Assembly: GCF_947172395.1 (NCBI RefSeq)
Contig: NC_069107.1
Span: 9,592,101 to 9,656,100, forward strand
Length of the DNA stretch: 64,000 nt
Reading direction: 5' to 3'
Source: Bicyclus anynana
Lineage: Eukaryota > Arthropoda > Insecta > Lepidoptera > Nymphalidae
Made by a program: the position numbers and the translations under genes. The notes under the pieces were generated by a model. It did no database searches. It saw only the letters and a list, made by a program, of their open reading frames with translations, and had not been told where the DNA came from. Each line of letters begins with the position of its first letter. The stretch's first letter is position 1. Shown one piece after another: positions 10,034 through 19,948 of this stretch.

Positions 10034-10664
10034 TGGCCGCGTGGCGCAGTGGGTAGTGACCCTGCTTCCTGCATCCACGGCCGTGGGTTCGATTCCCACA
10101 ACTGGAAAATATTTGTGTGATGAGCATGGGTGTTTTCCAGTGTCTGTGTGTATTTATACATTATGTAAGTATTTATATCTATACCAATATTATAAAGAGG
10201 AAAACTTTGTTTGTATGTTTGTTTGTTTGTTTGTTTGTTTGTTTGATTGTAATGGATAGGCTCAAAAACTGGACCGATTTTAAAAATTCTTTCACCATTC
10301 GAAAGCTACATTATCCACAAGTAACATAGGCTAAATTTTATTTTGGAAAAAATAGGGTTCTGTAAGATATTTGGGTTTTTCTGACACAAGGTGTAAAAAA
10401 TCAACCAGAAAAGTAGGGTAGCGGTAGGTAGGAGTAGGGTATGGGTAGGGGTAGGGTAGGGGTAGGATAGAGGTAGTTGAACGTTTACATCGAGTTTCAC
10501 GCGGACGAAGTCGCGGGCGTCGGCTAGTGTAGTATATAATTGTATATGAATATTATAATATCAACTATCTTAGCACCCATAACACAAGCTACTCTGTATG
10601 CTTACTTTGGGGCTAGATAGTGATGTGTATTGTTTAAGTATATTTATTATTTATTATTATAATA
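10034..10664 (+). mobile_element. SINE-C, full length, split by a Helitron
   Basis: tRNA head TGGCGCAGTGGGTAGTGAC with box B GGTTCGATTCCC, then AGCATGGGTGTTTTCCAGTG; the body stops at 10177 and resumes at 10528 with TGTAGTATATAATTG, ending in (TTA)n. The minus-strand copy at 21908-22180 is uninterrupted at the same point. Confidence 0.9.
10178..10527 (+). mobile_element. Lep1-like Helitron inserted in SINE-C
   Basis: Starts A|TCTATACCAATATTATAAAG, followed by a (GTTT)n microsatellite, ACTGGACCGATTTTAAAAAT, a G-rich GGGGTA-like tract (10415-10475) and the terminal hairpin with CGTCGGCTAG|T. Comparison with the empty site at 22035/22036 defines both ends to the base and shows no target duplication. 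Confidence 0.93.
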
Positions 10665-10668
10665 GTTT

Positions 10669-10900
10669 GACGGCCTCCGTGGCGCAGTAGTATGCGCGGT
10701 GGGTTTACAAGACGGAGTTTCTGGGTTCGATAACCGGCTGGCCTGATTGAGATTTTCTTAATCAATCCAGGTCAGGCTGGTGGGAGGCTTCGGCTGTGGC
10801 TAGTTAGTTAGTTACCACCCTTTCGACAAAGACTTAGCGTTCCGGTGTGATGTCGTGTAGAAACCAAAAGTTAGTTACAAGTTAGTATAGACTAACTTTT
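10669..10900 (+). mobile_element. SINE-A, internally rearranged
   Basis: Head GACGGCCTCCGTGGCGCAGT, box B GGTTCGATAACC, a GTTA triplication at 10798, and a shortened end. It follows the SINE-C copy directly. Confidence 0.85.
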
Positions 10901-10904
10901 TTTT

Positions 10905-11060
10905 TTGTACCTATCCATTTCTTTTGTTTAAAATCTCTCTCACTGCCAAGGGTCACTGGCAGAGATCTCTTATAGAGATAAGTGTTTCCTTGTCCACTGT
11001 TTTTCTCTTTACTATTGTGTGTTACTAATATTGGTACAAAATAAATATTAAAAAAAAAAA
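10905..11060 (+). mobile_element. LINE 3' UTR tail with poly(A)
   Basis: CAAGGGTCACTGGCAGAGAT, CTCTTATAGAGATAAGTG and ACAAAATAAATATTAAAAAA match a common lepidopteran LINE 3' end. It is 5'-truncated with no coding sequence; clade uncertain. Confidence 0.6.
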
Positions 11061-11155
11061 AGTTAGCCCGCTTCCATCTTAGATTGCATCATCACTTACC
11101 ATCAGGTGAGATTGAAGTCAAGGGCTAAATTGTATAAAATAAAAAAAAGAAAACT
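11061..11155 (+). mobile_element. SINE-A tail fragment
   Basis: AGTTAGCCCGCTTCCATCTT through GGGCTAAATTGTATAAAATA and poly(A). It may be the detached end of the copy at 10669 if the LINE tail inserted between them. Confidence 0.85.
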
Positions 11156-11160
11156 GTACA

Positions 11161-11322
11161 CTTTACGCTGCGGCTACCGAAATGATTTGTCAGAAATTTG
11201 GAATGGAAATAGATTTTACTCTGGATTAACACTTAAGCTACTTTTTATTCCGGAAAAATCCATGTTTCTTGGACTTGTGTAAAACTGAATTCGACGCGGA
11301 CGAAGTCGCGGGCGTCCGCTAG
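11161..11322 (+). mobile_element. Helitron 3' half (GGACGAAGTCGCGGG type)
   Basis: CTGGATTAACACTTAAGC, a CCGGAAAAATCCATG block and the end GACGAAGTCGCGGGCGTCC then GCTAG|T. The 5' part is lost. Confidence 0.8.
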
Positions 11323-11347
11323 TATTTAAATAAGTCTTACTTTTGAC

Positions 11348-11450
11348 TTCTCTGGCACATTTCGTAGTGCTGTGGTTCTGAACAGAGAGGTCCTGGATTT
11401 GATTCCCGTCTTTGGTCAGTTTCGGATTTAATATTTCCTACATGGTCTCC
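11348..11450 (+). mobile_element. tRNA-like SINE head, unclassified
   Basis: CATTTCGTAGTGCTGTGGTT and TTTGATTCCCGTCTTTGG are spaced like box A and box B. The body is not shared with other copies here. Confidence 0.4.
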
Positions 11451-11565
11451 TCATGCGGATTCAAATTCGTTTGCAATACGTTTTAGCTGTGACGATTCTA
11501 TTTTTTGTGTGAAAATGAAAGCCTTTTCGAATGCCTTCAATCTTTGTTTGTACTAATATTTGAGA

Positions 11566-11720
11566 CTATAGCTTGGTATATTCATTCGTAATACACCCGA
11601 TGGTCAGCGCGGGCCGGGAGAGGGGTAGCGATGCCCCGCGCGCACGACTTCACACCGCGCAGTCCTTCTCCCCGTCGCCCACATATCATGGGAGTGTCAT
11701 CAACGCCCAAAACTTGGTCC
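11566..11720 (+). mobile_element. MITE-1, diverged
   Basis: Starts CTATAGCTTGGTATATTCAT, has the GC-rich GGTCAGCGCGGGCCGGGAG core and ends GGGAGTGTCATCAACGCCC with a remnant AACTTGG. The family has five copies here and inverted ends. Confidence 0.7.
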
Positions 11721-12479
11721 GCCCTTAGACCTCCTTTATCCAGCCCTTACAGTAGTATCGCTGTAAAAATGGAGTAACTTCTTCCGTTTTCCCAACATTT
11801 TTCTTCACTGTTCTGAAATATTCTGTCCTATTGATCGTAGCATGATGAAAAGTATACTATAACCTGCCCAGGAGTATGAAGAATAATTATACCAAGATTC
11901 GTTAAAATCCGTCGAGTAGTTTTTGTTTCCATAACGAACATAAAGACTTACTGATTGCGTTTTAGGCATCAGTATCGATCACTAATCGCCCCCTGATAGT
12001 TATTTTGGAAATATATTTCATGTAAAGAATTGACCTCTGTACAGATTTATTATAAGTATAGATAAGCTTAGTGTATTAAATAAATGTTTTTTAACCTAAG
12101 TATATTGTAAGTTTAAACTTATAAGCGATGACTCTCCACTTACCATTAAATAGGCCATGGTTGATCCAACAACTATCATTATAAAAAATCTATCAAAGAC
12201 TTAAAATGAAAAAAAAAGTTAAATCCGAAGTATTTATTACACATAATAGAGTTAATCAAATAAACAATAATTGCATAGTTAACTCGCATAACATATACTT
12301 GACAAGTAACGTAACTGCTTGTTATATTAGAGAGATTATTGTCATTATCTGTACGTACTTCATAAGTGATCATGTTGATACGTGTCCATTGTCATACGTC
12401 AAATCAAAACCGGCATGCAAATAAAAAAAAAATTGCTATAAAATTCAACGCTGAGTCAATTAATGGTCGCTCAAGGTAA
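11721..12479. other. AT-rich spacer
   Basis: No repeat family, gene or RNA signal recognised. Two overlapping low-complexity open frames near 12180-12424 lack any coding character. Confidence 0.5.
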
Positions 12480-12672
12480 TCTATATTAATATTAAAAACT
12501 GAAAAGTTCGTTTGTTTGTTTGCTTGAATGCGCTAATCTCCGATTTGAAAAATTTAAAAATTCTTTCAGTGTTAGATAGCCCATTTATCGAGGAAGACTA
12601 TAGTCTATGTATTATTCCCGTATTCCTACGGGAACCGGAACCACGCGGGTGAAACCGCGCCGCGTCAGTTAG
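12480..12672 (+). mobile_element. Lep1-like Helitron, complete
   Basis: A|TCTATATTAATATTAAAAAC at the 5' end, TTGAATGCGCTAATCTC, the GGGTGAAACCGCGCCGCGTC hairpin and a mutated end GTTAG|T. About 190 bp is typical of the short copies here. Confidence 0.85.
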
Positions 12673-12734
12673 TATAACAAAAAGCTTCAACCAACACTAA
12701 TTGAAACTTTCTAATAAACTTAATGAATTTAAAC

Positions 12735-12935
12735 TATCGTGAGTGTTATTCATAACATTTTATTATAAAATATGGCTAAAACTAAAGTCACACAACGTCG
12801 GAGTATGCTCGACTGGTTTTGAACCCATACGGGGTCCTTAGTCATGAGCTGGTTCTTACAAGAACTAGTCGGGCTTACTCCAACGTTGTATCTATCACGT
12901 GAGTTCTAGCCGTGTTTTATAATAAATTTATGTTT
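12735..12935. mobile_element. MITE-2 copy
   Basis: Inverted ends ATCGTGAGTGTTATTCATAA and ...AGCCGTGTTTTATAATAAAT; internal GGAGTATGCTCGACTGGTTT pairs with AACTAGTCGGGCTTACTCC. Matches the copy at 3478. Confidence 0.75.
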
Positions 12936-13129
12936 GTAACTTCGTCATTTGTTAACCAAATTAGAAATATGTTTTTTCGTTTGATCTTTCAAATTTCAGA
13001 TGTCCTATTGAATTTTCACGAAAATCAAAATAACTGATATAGATGAATGAAATTGCCCATACTGTGGCATTTACGTTCACTATGCTACGTCACACTTAAA
13101 ACAGAAGAATTAATCTTTTTAATAAAAAA

Positions 13130-13192
13130 AAATAAACCGACATTAAGATGCATATTATTTTTCGCTTTTTATTTGAAGTCGGTTAAATTATT
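13130..13192. repeat. Short copy with AACCGAC...GTCGGTT ends (Rep-R)
   Basis: AATAAACCGACATTAAGATG and TTTGAAGTCGGTTAA are the two ends of Rep-R brought within 60 bp, suggesting an internally deleted copy. Confidence 0.4.
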
Positions 13193-14684
13193 TTGTTAAA
13201 AAGATTTAATTATGTGTCTGTTTTCCCGAAATAAAGTTACTGTGTCCGCCAGCAAGATTTTATAATGCTTTCGTCAAATATTCATATTATAAAATTTCAC
13301 TTTTCCTTGTGTTTTTCTTTAACCACAGATTTTATCTTCTTTCATAAACTCAATTTTATCTGACAATGATGTAGCATTGATGAATTTGGTTGATAATAAT
13401 CTTATTTTGGTTATCAACCAAAATAAGATTATTATCAACTTTATCGTTATCAATAATAACAATAACATCAAATATGCCGACGCTCATCATTAACGTGACT
13501 CATCATATGATTGTGATGGTTTACCATTGTAACGTATGTGCTTACGCGCTGATTCTGAGTAAATGTTATACAAAAATTTACTCATAGTTCATAGATATAC
13601 AGTTAGGTATACATGTATATGGTCTCAGAGCAGTAACAGTTAAACATGGCTTTTTAATTTTTAAAAAATTGTACAATCATTTTACAGAATATCAGAAAGC
13701 TTGTGGAAATACAACTTAAGCCAATTTCATAGTTAGTCTACCTTCTAGTGTTTATTAAAAACATGCACTTTATTGCCTATATATTTTTTTTCACGTAAAA
13801 TCTGGGAAATGTGTGCGGAAAACATTAAAAAAAACTTGCATTGCAGCAACTTGTTATCACCCTCACAAATCCATCTCTTGTTATATATATTTGATGGTCA
13901 CTCGGTAGCATTTTGTTGAACGTGTTCCATTCATGCATGCATACAGTACCGACCCGATCAAAATGTGCATTAAAATATATAATAAATTAGTCCAGACCAT
14001 TAAGGGAGAAGAAAACATTAATGAATTTCTGACAACATTAAAGAACTTAAAACTTATTCTATAAAATAAGTGACTTTTTAATTGAAAAAGAATATATCCG
14101 CCTCTCTTCTATAGTTAAAGTTGCAGCACCCTCAAAGGGTTCCATTGTAATAATTATATAATGTCATTTTATGACATGTGTTAAATATTATAATGGAAAT
14201 GTAACATAAATAAATAAATGAATAAATGCTTTGTTGCTCTGTTTAGCTGATCCATCAATATGCTAGTTGACACTTTTTTTAAATTGTTCATTATTGTTTT
14301 ACTACATTACATTTATTTTTTTATATTTTTTTGAGACGTGATTACATGAAAATTTTAGTTATTAAATATGTTTTTCACAATACGAGCCAAAACGCCCGTC
14401 GGCCATGACGATATTTCAACTTTCATGACGTAACTAAAATAAATCCCTTACAAACGGAACAAAAATATTAGTTAACAATAGTTAGACATTTAGTACATCA
14501 AGTGTGTTAGTGACGTCACAAAATGGACGACAGCGTTGTTGATGTTTGGAAAATTTTAAAAAATACGTGATATTCAAATTAAGTTTTATAAAAAGTCTTA
14601 AGTTTTATTAATTGATTGATATATTTCAGATCAATCAATGTACAAAACGAACTACTAATTATTACTGTAAAAAAAAACATTATC
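13193..14684. other. Long AT-rich stretch with one snapback
   Basis: No gene, SINE or LINE recognised. 14195-14226 resembles an AATAAATAAATG LINE terminus. The palindrome at 13389 is listed separately. Confidence 0.5.
13389..13439. repeat. Perfect 24-bp snapback with 3-nt loop
   Basis: Arm 13389-13412 (GTTGATAATAATCTTATTTT and GGTT), loop ATC, arm 13416-13439 exactly complementary. Confidence 0.95.
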
Positions 14685-14979
14685 AATCATTGGTTCTGGG
14701 GTCGATCCCCGGCTGGGCAGATTGAGATTTTCTTAATTTGTCCAGGTCTGGCTGGTGGGAGGCTTCGGCCGTGGCTAGTTACCACCCTACCGGCAAAGAC
14801 GTACCGCCAAGCGATTTAGCGTTCCGGTACGATGCCGTGTAGAAACCGAAAGGGGTGTGGATTTTCATCCTCCTCCTAACAAGTTAGCCCGCTTCCATCT
14901 TAGACTGCATCATCACTTACCATCAGGTGAGATTGTAGTCAAGGGCTAACTTGTATAGAATAAAAAAAAAAAATCATTG
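14685..14979 (+). mobile_element. SINE-A, 5'-truncated, with 8-bp target duplication
   Basis: The copy begins inside box B (GGTTCTGGGGTCGATCCCC), keeps a very intact body and tail, and ends in poly(A). AATCATTG occurs at 14685-14692 and 14972-14979. Intact sequence plus clear duplications indicate a young insertion. Confidence 0.92.
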
Positions 14980-15189
14980 CATTATAATGTTTGTTGGTTC
15001 AACTTCGTTTGTTACAATGTTCGTAATGTCGTGTCGTGTGACAATGGAAACGCGTCATTATTGCACATTGTCGGTGCTAGAGCGACAAGTGGCCCGGTTT
15101 CTTTAAGGTGAAGGTTGTCACTTACTTTTAAATAGCACTCAATCGGTTTTTATGTTAGAGAAATTTAGATGGAGTATTTTCATGACTTA

Positions 15190-15375
15190 AATAATATAAA
15201 AAAAATCATATTTTGTTTGTTACGATATAACTCAAAAATACTCGACTGATTTTAAAAATCTTTCACCATGCGAAGGCATTTCAATTTCAAAAGTTACATG
15301 GGCTGTATTTTAATCCCCGTATTCCCACGGAAATTGTAAACAAGCCTGTGGAACCACGGGATATTTGCTAATAAA
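15190..15375 (+). mobile_element. Lep1-like Helitron, diverged
   Basis: TTTTGTTTGTTACGATATAA, CTCGACTGATTTTAAAAATC and ATCCCCGTATTCCCACGG are shared with other copies. The 3' hairpin is degraded to CACGGGATATTTGCTAAT. Confidence 0.65.
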
Positions 15376-15514
15376 AAACTATTTTTACAAAAAAAAATCT
15401 TTTAAATTTTGGGCAAAAATATTGATTAGTTCTTCTTCTAAATTTCACTTCCGAACCAGTGGTAGAGTCTCTACAAGTACATACTTGACGAATATATATT
15501 TTTTTTGTTTTCTT

Positions 15515-15650
15515 AACAAGTTAACCCTTAACTTCAATCTCTCCTGATGGTAAGTGATGATGCAATCTAAGATGGAAGCGGGCTAACATTGTTAGGCGTA
15601 GAATGAAAATCGACACCAGTTCGATGACAGTTTCTAGACAAAGGCAAATA
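15515..15650 (-). mobile_element. SINE-A tail half
   Basis: CTCTCCTGATGGTAAGTGAT and AGATGGAAGCGGGCTAACAT, then a decayed AACCGAA-like section. Confidence 0.8.
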
Positions 15651-15715
15651 TTCTTTTTTTTTTTAAAGTACCTATGGTATATTTTATTGAAACGTTAAAG
15701 GAAATAACCTGAATT

Positions 15716-15960
15716 ACAAGCGAACAAAACCGCAGCCGTCTTAAATCACAAACACACATTTCATTTTATAGCAACACACAAAAGATCACACAACACAACC
15801 GCGGCGCCATCTTGAAACAAAGGAATAATTAAGTGAACCAATCACACAATAGCAAATAACATCATTACAGTTCCCACTTGCACTATTCACTGAGACAAAA
15901 ACTTAACCACTAACCGAATTCTATAGCGATTATTATGAACACAAGTAACATCCTTGGCTA
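15716..15960 (-). promoter_or_regulatory. Possible promoter-like region
   Basis: On the minus strand CAAGATGGCGCCGCGG, a YY1/ATGGCG-type motif, is followed about 45 bp downstream by TATAAAA. A similar CAAGATGGCGCC occurs near 21675. No exon follows recognisably, so it could be part of an unlisted retroelement. Confidence 0.2.
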
Positions 15961-16292
15961 TAGAAAATCAGATGAAAAGTAAAAACTAAGCGACTAAGGT
16001 CGTCACGACCTCCTTCACTGATTATAATGTAAAAAGTCCGTTTTATGTGTCGGTATTGTTTCCGAATTGAACCGGTTTGTACCGGTTTAAACCGGGTATA
16101 AACCACGTTCTATAACACTATGGTTTAAAAGCTTTTGATTAAAGCCTACATCTTTTTATGGAAGCTAAGTTTGGTAAGCTATTTGTCCCATGGTATGTAC
16201 CAAGTAGCTGAAACTTCAGTACAAAGACTTTTGGACATATGAGATTGCGGAAATAAATTAGTAGGTAAGCGTACATTCATTTTAACTCAGTT

Positions 16293-16474
16293 CTATAGCT
16301 TGGCAAATTCATTCGTAACACTTCCGATGGTCCGCGCAGGCCGGGAGGGGGGTAGCGATGCTCCGCGCGCACTCTACATCATACCCGCGCAGTCCTTCCC
16401 TCTGCCTCGCGCGCACGATCTCACTCCCGCGCAGTATTTCGAATTCGGGATTGTCATTAACGAACTTGCCATAG
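16293..16474 (+). mobile_element. MITE-1 copy
   Basis: CTATAGCTTGGCAAATTCAT at the left and TTAACGAACTTGCCATAG at the right form inverted ends. The interior is GC-rich (CGCGCGCACTC, CCCGCGCAGT), unlike its flanks. Confidence 0.8.
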
Positions 16475-16574
16475 TACTTTTTTTCTTTTTCTCAATAGGT
16501 TTCTTATACTATTTTAAAAGTAAGTACCTAAGTGTTTTTTTAAACCACGATGAAAAAGAAGTATTTAAAATAAA

Positions 16575-16892
16575 TGACGGCCGCAGTGGTATGCGCGGTG
16601 GATTTACAAAACGGAGGTTCTGGGTTCGATCCCCGGCTAGGCAGATTGAGGTTTTCTTAATTTGTCCAGTTCTGGCTGGTGGGAGGCTTCAGCCGTGGCT
16701 AGTTACCACCCTACAGGCAAAGACGTACCGCCAAGCGATTTAGCGTTCCGGTACGATGCCGTGTAGAAACCGAAAGGGGTTTGCATTTTCATCTTCCTCC
16801 TAACAAGTTAGCCCGCTTCCATCTTAGACTGCATCATCACTTACCATCAGGTGAGATTGTAGTCAAGGGCTAACTTATGAAGAATAAAAAAA
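16575..16892 (+). mobile_element. SINE-A, near full length
   Basis: GACGGCCGCAGTGGTATGCG (a 10-bp head deletion removes part of box A), box B GGGTTCGATCCCCGG, intact body and tail. It would be impaired for Pol III start. Confidence 0.92.
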
Positions 16893-17420
16893 AAGCTCCA
16901 TTTAGTAGGCAGGTTATCCCCTCTCGGATAAAAATCCAGATGGGGTTACAGGCCTCGAGGTTTTGCCTCCTTACCCGGGTAAGGTGCGGGGATCTTGTTC
17001 CCAGTCATGTTCTACCAGCTACTTTTGGAGCTGAGACCTTTCGGCCTAAGGGTAGTAGTGGATGTCAATCAAATTGCCCCGCGCGGACTGCAATTCTCCA
17101 TTCATAATACCGCTGACTTTAGTTCTAAAATATTCCGTATGCGGAAATCGTGTCGCTGCTATGTCGAACTTTTTCGTGTATGTAGATTCACTTCTCCTTG
17201 GAGTATATATTCTTTGGTATGTACCATAGGTAGCTATCGTATCCTTTTGACTACGGAACCCTAAAAACAACTACTACATAGTAGTAATGTTATTGTAAGG
17301 CTATCGTATACAGGACGCAGATGTCGCGACACGTGCGACGATAAAACGAAATAATATGGCGCATTGTGCATTGACCTTCGGTACGTGCTTCCATGTATAC
17401 TTGATGGAGCGTATTGTCTG
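16893..17420. other. Moderately GC-rich unclassified stretch
   Basis: 17247-17265 (ACTACGGAACCCTAAAAA) is a Rep-T end, so part of the DNA before it may be old Rep-T. Three short frames overlap here on both strands without coding character. Confidence 0.4.
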
Positions 17421-17421
17421 G

Positions 17422-17500
17422 TGGCTTCGGCCGTGGCTCGTTACCAACCTACTGGTAAAGACATACCGTCGGTAGGGCGATTTAGCGTTCCGATACGTTG
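17422..17500 (+). mobile_element. SINE-A body fragment
   Basis: GGCTTCGGCCGTGGCTCGTT through GCGATTTAGCGTTCCGATAC, with an insertion of GGTAG in the middle. Confidence 0.7.
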
Positions 17501-17563
17501 CTGCGAATCGTCGAGGTGTAGGTAGAATATACTTGTACCTTGCAGTCAAAGGTCAAAGTCAAA

Positions 17564-17615
17564 CCCATAATCCGCTCACTGTTGAGCACGAGTCTCCTCC
17601 CAGAATGTGAGGCCT
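17564..17615 (-). mobile_element. SINE-B tail fragment
   Basis: ACCCATAATCCGCTCACTGT and GAGTCTCCTCCCAGAATG match the SINE-B end on the minus strand. Confidence 0.7.
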
Positions 17616-17638
17616 AGTTCTGTACAGCATCTGAGGGG

Positions 17639-17822
17639 TTATAGTCTGGCAAGTTCGTTGAACACTCCCATGATGTGCGGGCGACGGGGGAAAGACTGCG
17701 TAATGTGAAATCGTTCGTGTGGTAAAGTGACGTGCAACAGTCGTGGGTTTTCATTCATTGCTACAAGCCCCCGGCCTGCGCGCAACACCGGGAGTGTTAC
17801 GACCGAAATTGCCAAGCTATAG
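17639..17822 (-). mobile_element. MITE-1 copy between SINE-A parts
   Basis: TTATAGTCTGGCAAGTTCGT at the left and AAATTGCCAAGCTATAG at the right are inverted ends. It ends exactly where SINE-A sequence (GTTACCTACCGGCAGAG) resumes. Confidence 0.8.
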
Positions 17823-17990
17823 TTACCTACCGGCAGAGACGTACCACCAAGGAAGCGTTCCGGTACGATGCCGTGTAGAAACCGAAAAGGGTGTGGATTT
17901 TCATCCTACTACTAATAAGTTAGCCCGCTTCCATTTGAGATTGCATCATCACTTACCATCAGGTGAGATTGTAGTCAAGGGCTAATTTGA
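17823..17990 (+). mobile_element. SINE-A 3' part
   Basis: GTTACCTACCGGCAGAGACG through the tail and an A-rich end. With 17422-17500 it may be one SINE broken by later insertions, or two copies. Confidence 0.85.
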
Positions 17991-18084
17991 AATAATAAAT
18001 AAAAATATTCAAAATGAAAAAAATATTTCTCAATAACTTCGATACAGATTATGAGATTTTGAATTCTGTATTCTAAAGTAACGG

Positions 18085-18150
18085 TGGTGCAAAAGGCTTA
18101 TGTCCAGCAGTGGACGTCCATCGGCTGTTAATGATGAAAAATGGTGATAA
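18085..18150 (+). mobile_element. RTE-type LINE 3' end
   Basis: GGCTTATGTCCAGCAGTGGA and CATCGGCTGTTAATGATG, the RTE terminus also seen at 8965. Confidence 0.7.
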
Positions 18151-18168
18151 ATCCCTTCTCCTATATAT

Positions 18169-18385
18169 TCAGTTGTGTGCATTTTGAGAAATTAAATATC
18201 ACGTGTCTCAAACGGTGAATGAAAAACATCGTGAGGAAACCTGCATAACAGAGATTTTTCTTAATTCTCTGTGTGGGTGTAGTCTGCCAATCCGTATTGG
18301 GCCAGCGTGGTGGACTATTGGCCTAACCCTTCTCATTCTGAGCGGAGACTCGAGCTTAGCAGTGAGCCGAATATGGGTTGCTAAG
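18169..18385 (+). mobile_element. SINE-B, 5'-truncated
   Basis: Begins at CAGTTGTGTGCATTTTGAG after the head and continues to GTGAGCCGAATATGGGTTG. Confidence 0.88.
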
Positions 18386-18455
18386 ATAGCGTGGAAGGCT
18401 TTCCTCTATAGTAGGTTTTTAAAATAGGCTCATAATAATAATTCATAAATAAAGA

Positions 18456-18728
18456 TGGTATGTTACAAGACGGAGTTTGATTCCTGGCTTGATTCCTGGC
18501 TGGGCCGATTGAGGTTTTCTAAATCAGTCCAGGTATGGCTGGTGGGAGTATTCGGCCGTGGCTAGTTATCACCCTACCGGCAAAGACGTACCGCCAAGCG
18601 ATTTAGCTTTCCGATACAATGTCGTGTAGAAACCGAAAGGGGTGTTTATTTTCATCCTCCTCGTAACAAGTTAGCCCGCTTTCATCTTAGATTGCATCAT
18701 CACTTACCATCAGGTGAGATTGTAAAAG
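18456..18728 (+). mobile_element. SINE-A with duplicated box B segment
   Basis: Box A is gone; TTGATTCCTGGC occurs twice in tandem at 18477-18500, doubling the box B region. The body and tail are intact up to CAGGTGAGATTGTA, where the copy is cut. Confidence 0.88.
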
Positions 18729-19140
18729 TTGTAAACTTAAAATGAAAGCTTTACGGGTTCCAAAAATGCCAAATAGAAGTCAGGGTTTTTCATGCATTGT
18801 TGCTATGTGTGTTCTTTTTTTTTAGTTGGCCGGTTATGTACAGACTCGCGCTTCGCCATTTATTTGTTGGGCAGTGTTATTAATAGGATCATTGTAACAC
18901 AAATACCATCATTATATTCAGCAGTAATACTCACACAGATGCACACAGATTCGCTCCAGTCACGCCTCTACTGGACGCTTCTTACTGTCACGAAGCCTTT
19001 GTAATTATAACTCTACGCTGCCTACATTGATAACTTGTGTGAGGAATTATGATACTCGTAGTAAAGTCTTGTAATTTAGTTCCTGTAGTAGCGGACGCGC
19101 GAGATTTTTGCTGCGTGGAAACCCTTGGTTACCTCTCGTA

Positions 19141-19235
19141 AGTAATCTCATATGCCTGTAGCGCTAACGGCTTGACAGCCTATAAAACTGGTCGTGTGTT
19201 GGTCGCTATAGGCATGATGTCATGCATATCGCGAC
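19141..19235 (+). repeat. MITE-3 core fragment
   Basis: AGTAATCTCATATGCCTGTA and GGCATGATGTCATGC match the interior of MITE-3 at 38346. The outer inverted ends are lost. Confidence 0.6.
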
Positions 19236-19424
19236 TAACATATGATCAGTTTAAAAATTATTTGAAGTCAGTGGCTGACATAATAAGAACAGCGAAAATG
19301 TGGATTGCTCTTGCGGCTTCTGTGTTTTCTAACACTTATGATTTGTGCACCTTCAAGACAAGAATGAATAGGCATTTTCTAGGCAAGCGCGCTCCAACGT
19401 CGACCTCATCAATGCTTTTCACCA

Positions 19425-19460
19425 GATATGATTGTAGTCAAGCACAAGAATAAAAAAAAA
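19425..19460 (+). mobile_element. SINE-A terminal scrap
   Basis: GATTGTAGTCAAGCACAAGA then poly(A); only the last part of the tail is preserved. Confidence 0.4.
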
Positions 19461-19639
19461 ACCCGGCCAACCCACATTGAAGCAGCGCGGTGGGTCTGAA
19501 CTGTAAGATACGAAGCCTCGTTCTGGTAAAATATAACATTCAAGTTCCAAAAAAGCTAGAAGTACAAAACTTTCATTGTGCCCCATGTATATCCGTGTTG
19601 TCACCTGAATCAGGGTATCAGCTGAAAATCAATGCTGTA

Positions 19640-19948
19640 TTCTTTTTTTTTTTATATCTCACCTGATGGTAAGTGATGATGCAATCTACGTTGGAAGCGG
19701 GCTAACATGTTAGGAGGAGGATGAAAATCCACACCCCTTTAGGTTTCTACACGACATCGAACCGGAACGCTAAATCGCTTGGCGGTACGTCTTTGTCGGT
19801 AAGGTGGTAACTAGCCACGGCCGAAGCCTCCCACCAGCCAGACCTGGACCATATTAATAAAACCTTAATCGGCCCAGCCGGGGATCGAACCCTGGACCTT
19901 CGTCTTGTTAAACCACCGCGCATACCACTGCGCTACGGAAGCCGTCAA
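19640..19948 (-). mobile_element. SINE-A, full length
   Basis: Poly(T), conserved tail (CTCACCTGATGGTAAGTGAT), body, box B GGGGATCGAACCC and head ending GGAAGCCGTC. Confidence 0.93.

Noticed and set aside
10035..10105. Possible functional tRNA genes at SINE heads (also at 29937, 36712, 62980)
   Set aside because: Box A and box B are present, but each is followed by a repeated SINE body, and acceptor stems do not close properly.
13389..13439. microRNA precursor
   Set aside because: The stem is perfect, but the loop is 3 nt and the arm only 24 bp, unlike insect pre-miRNAs.
16300..16743. 147-codon open frame on the plus strand
   Set aside because: It runs through a MITE-1 and a SINE-A; translation is of repeats.
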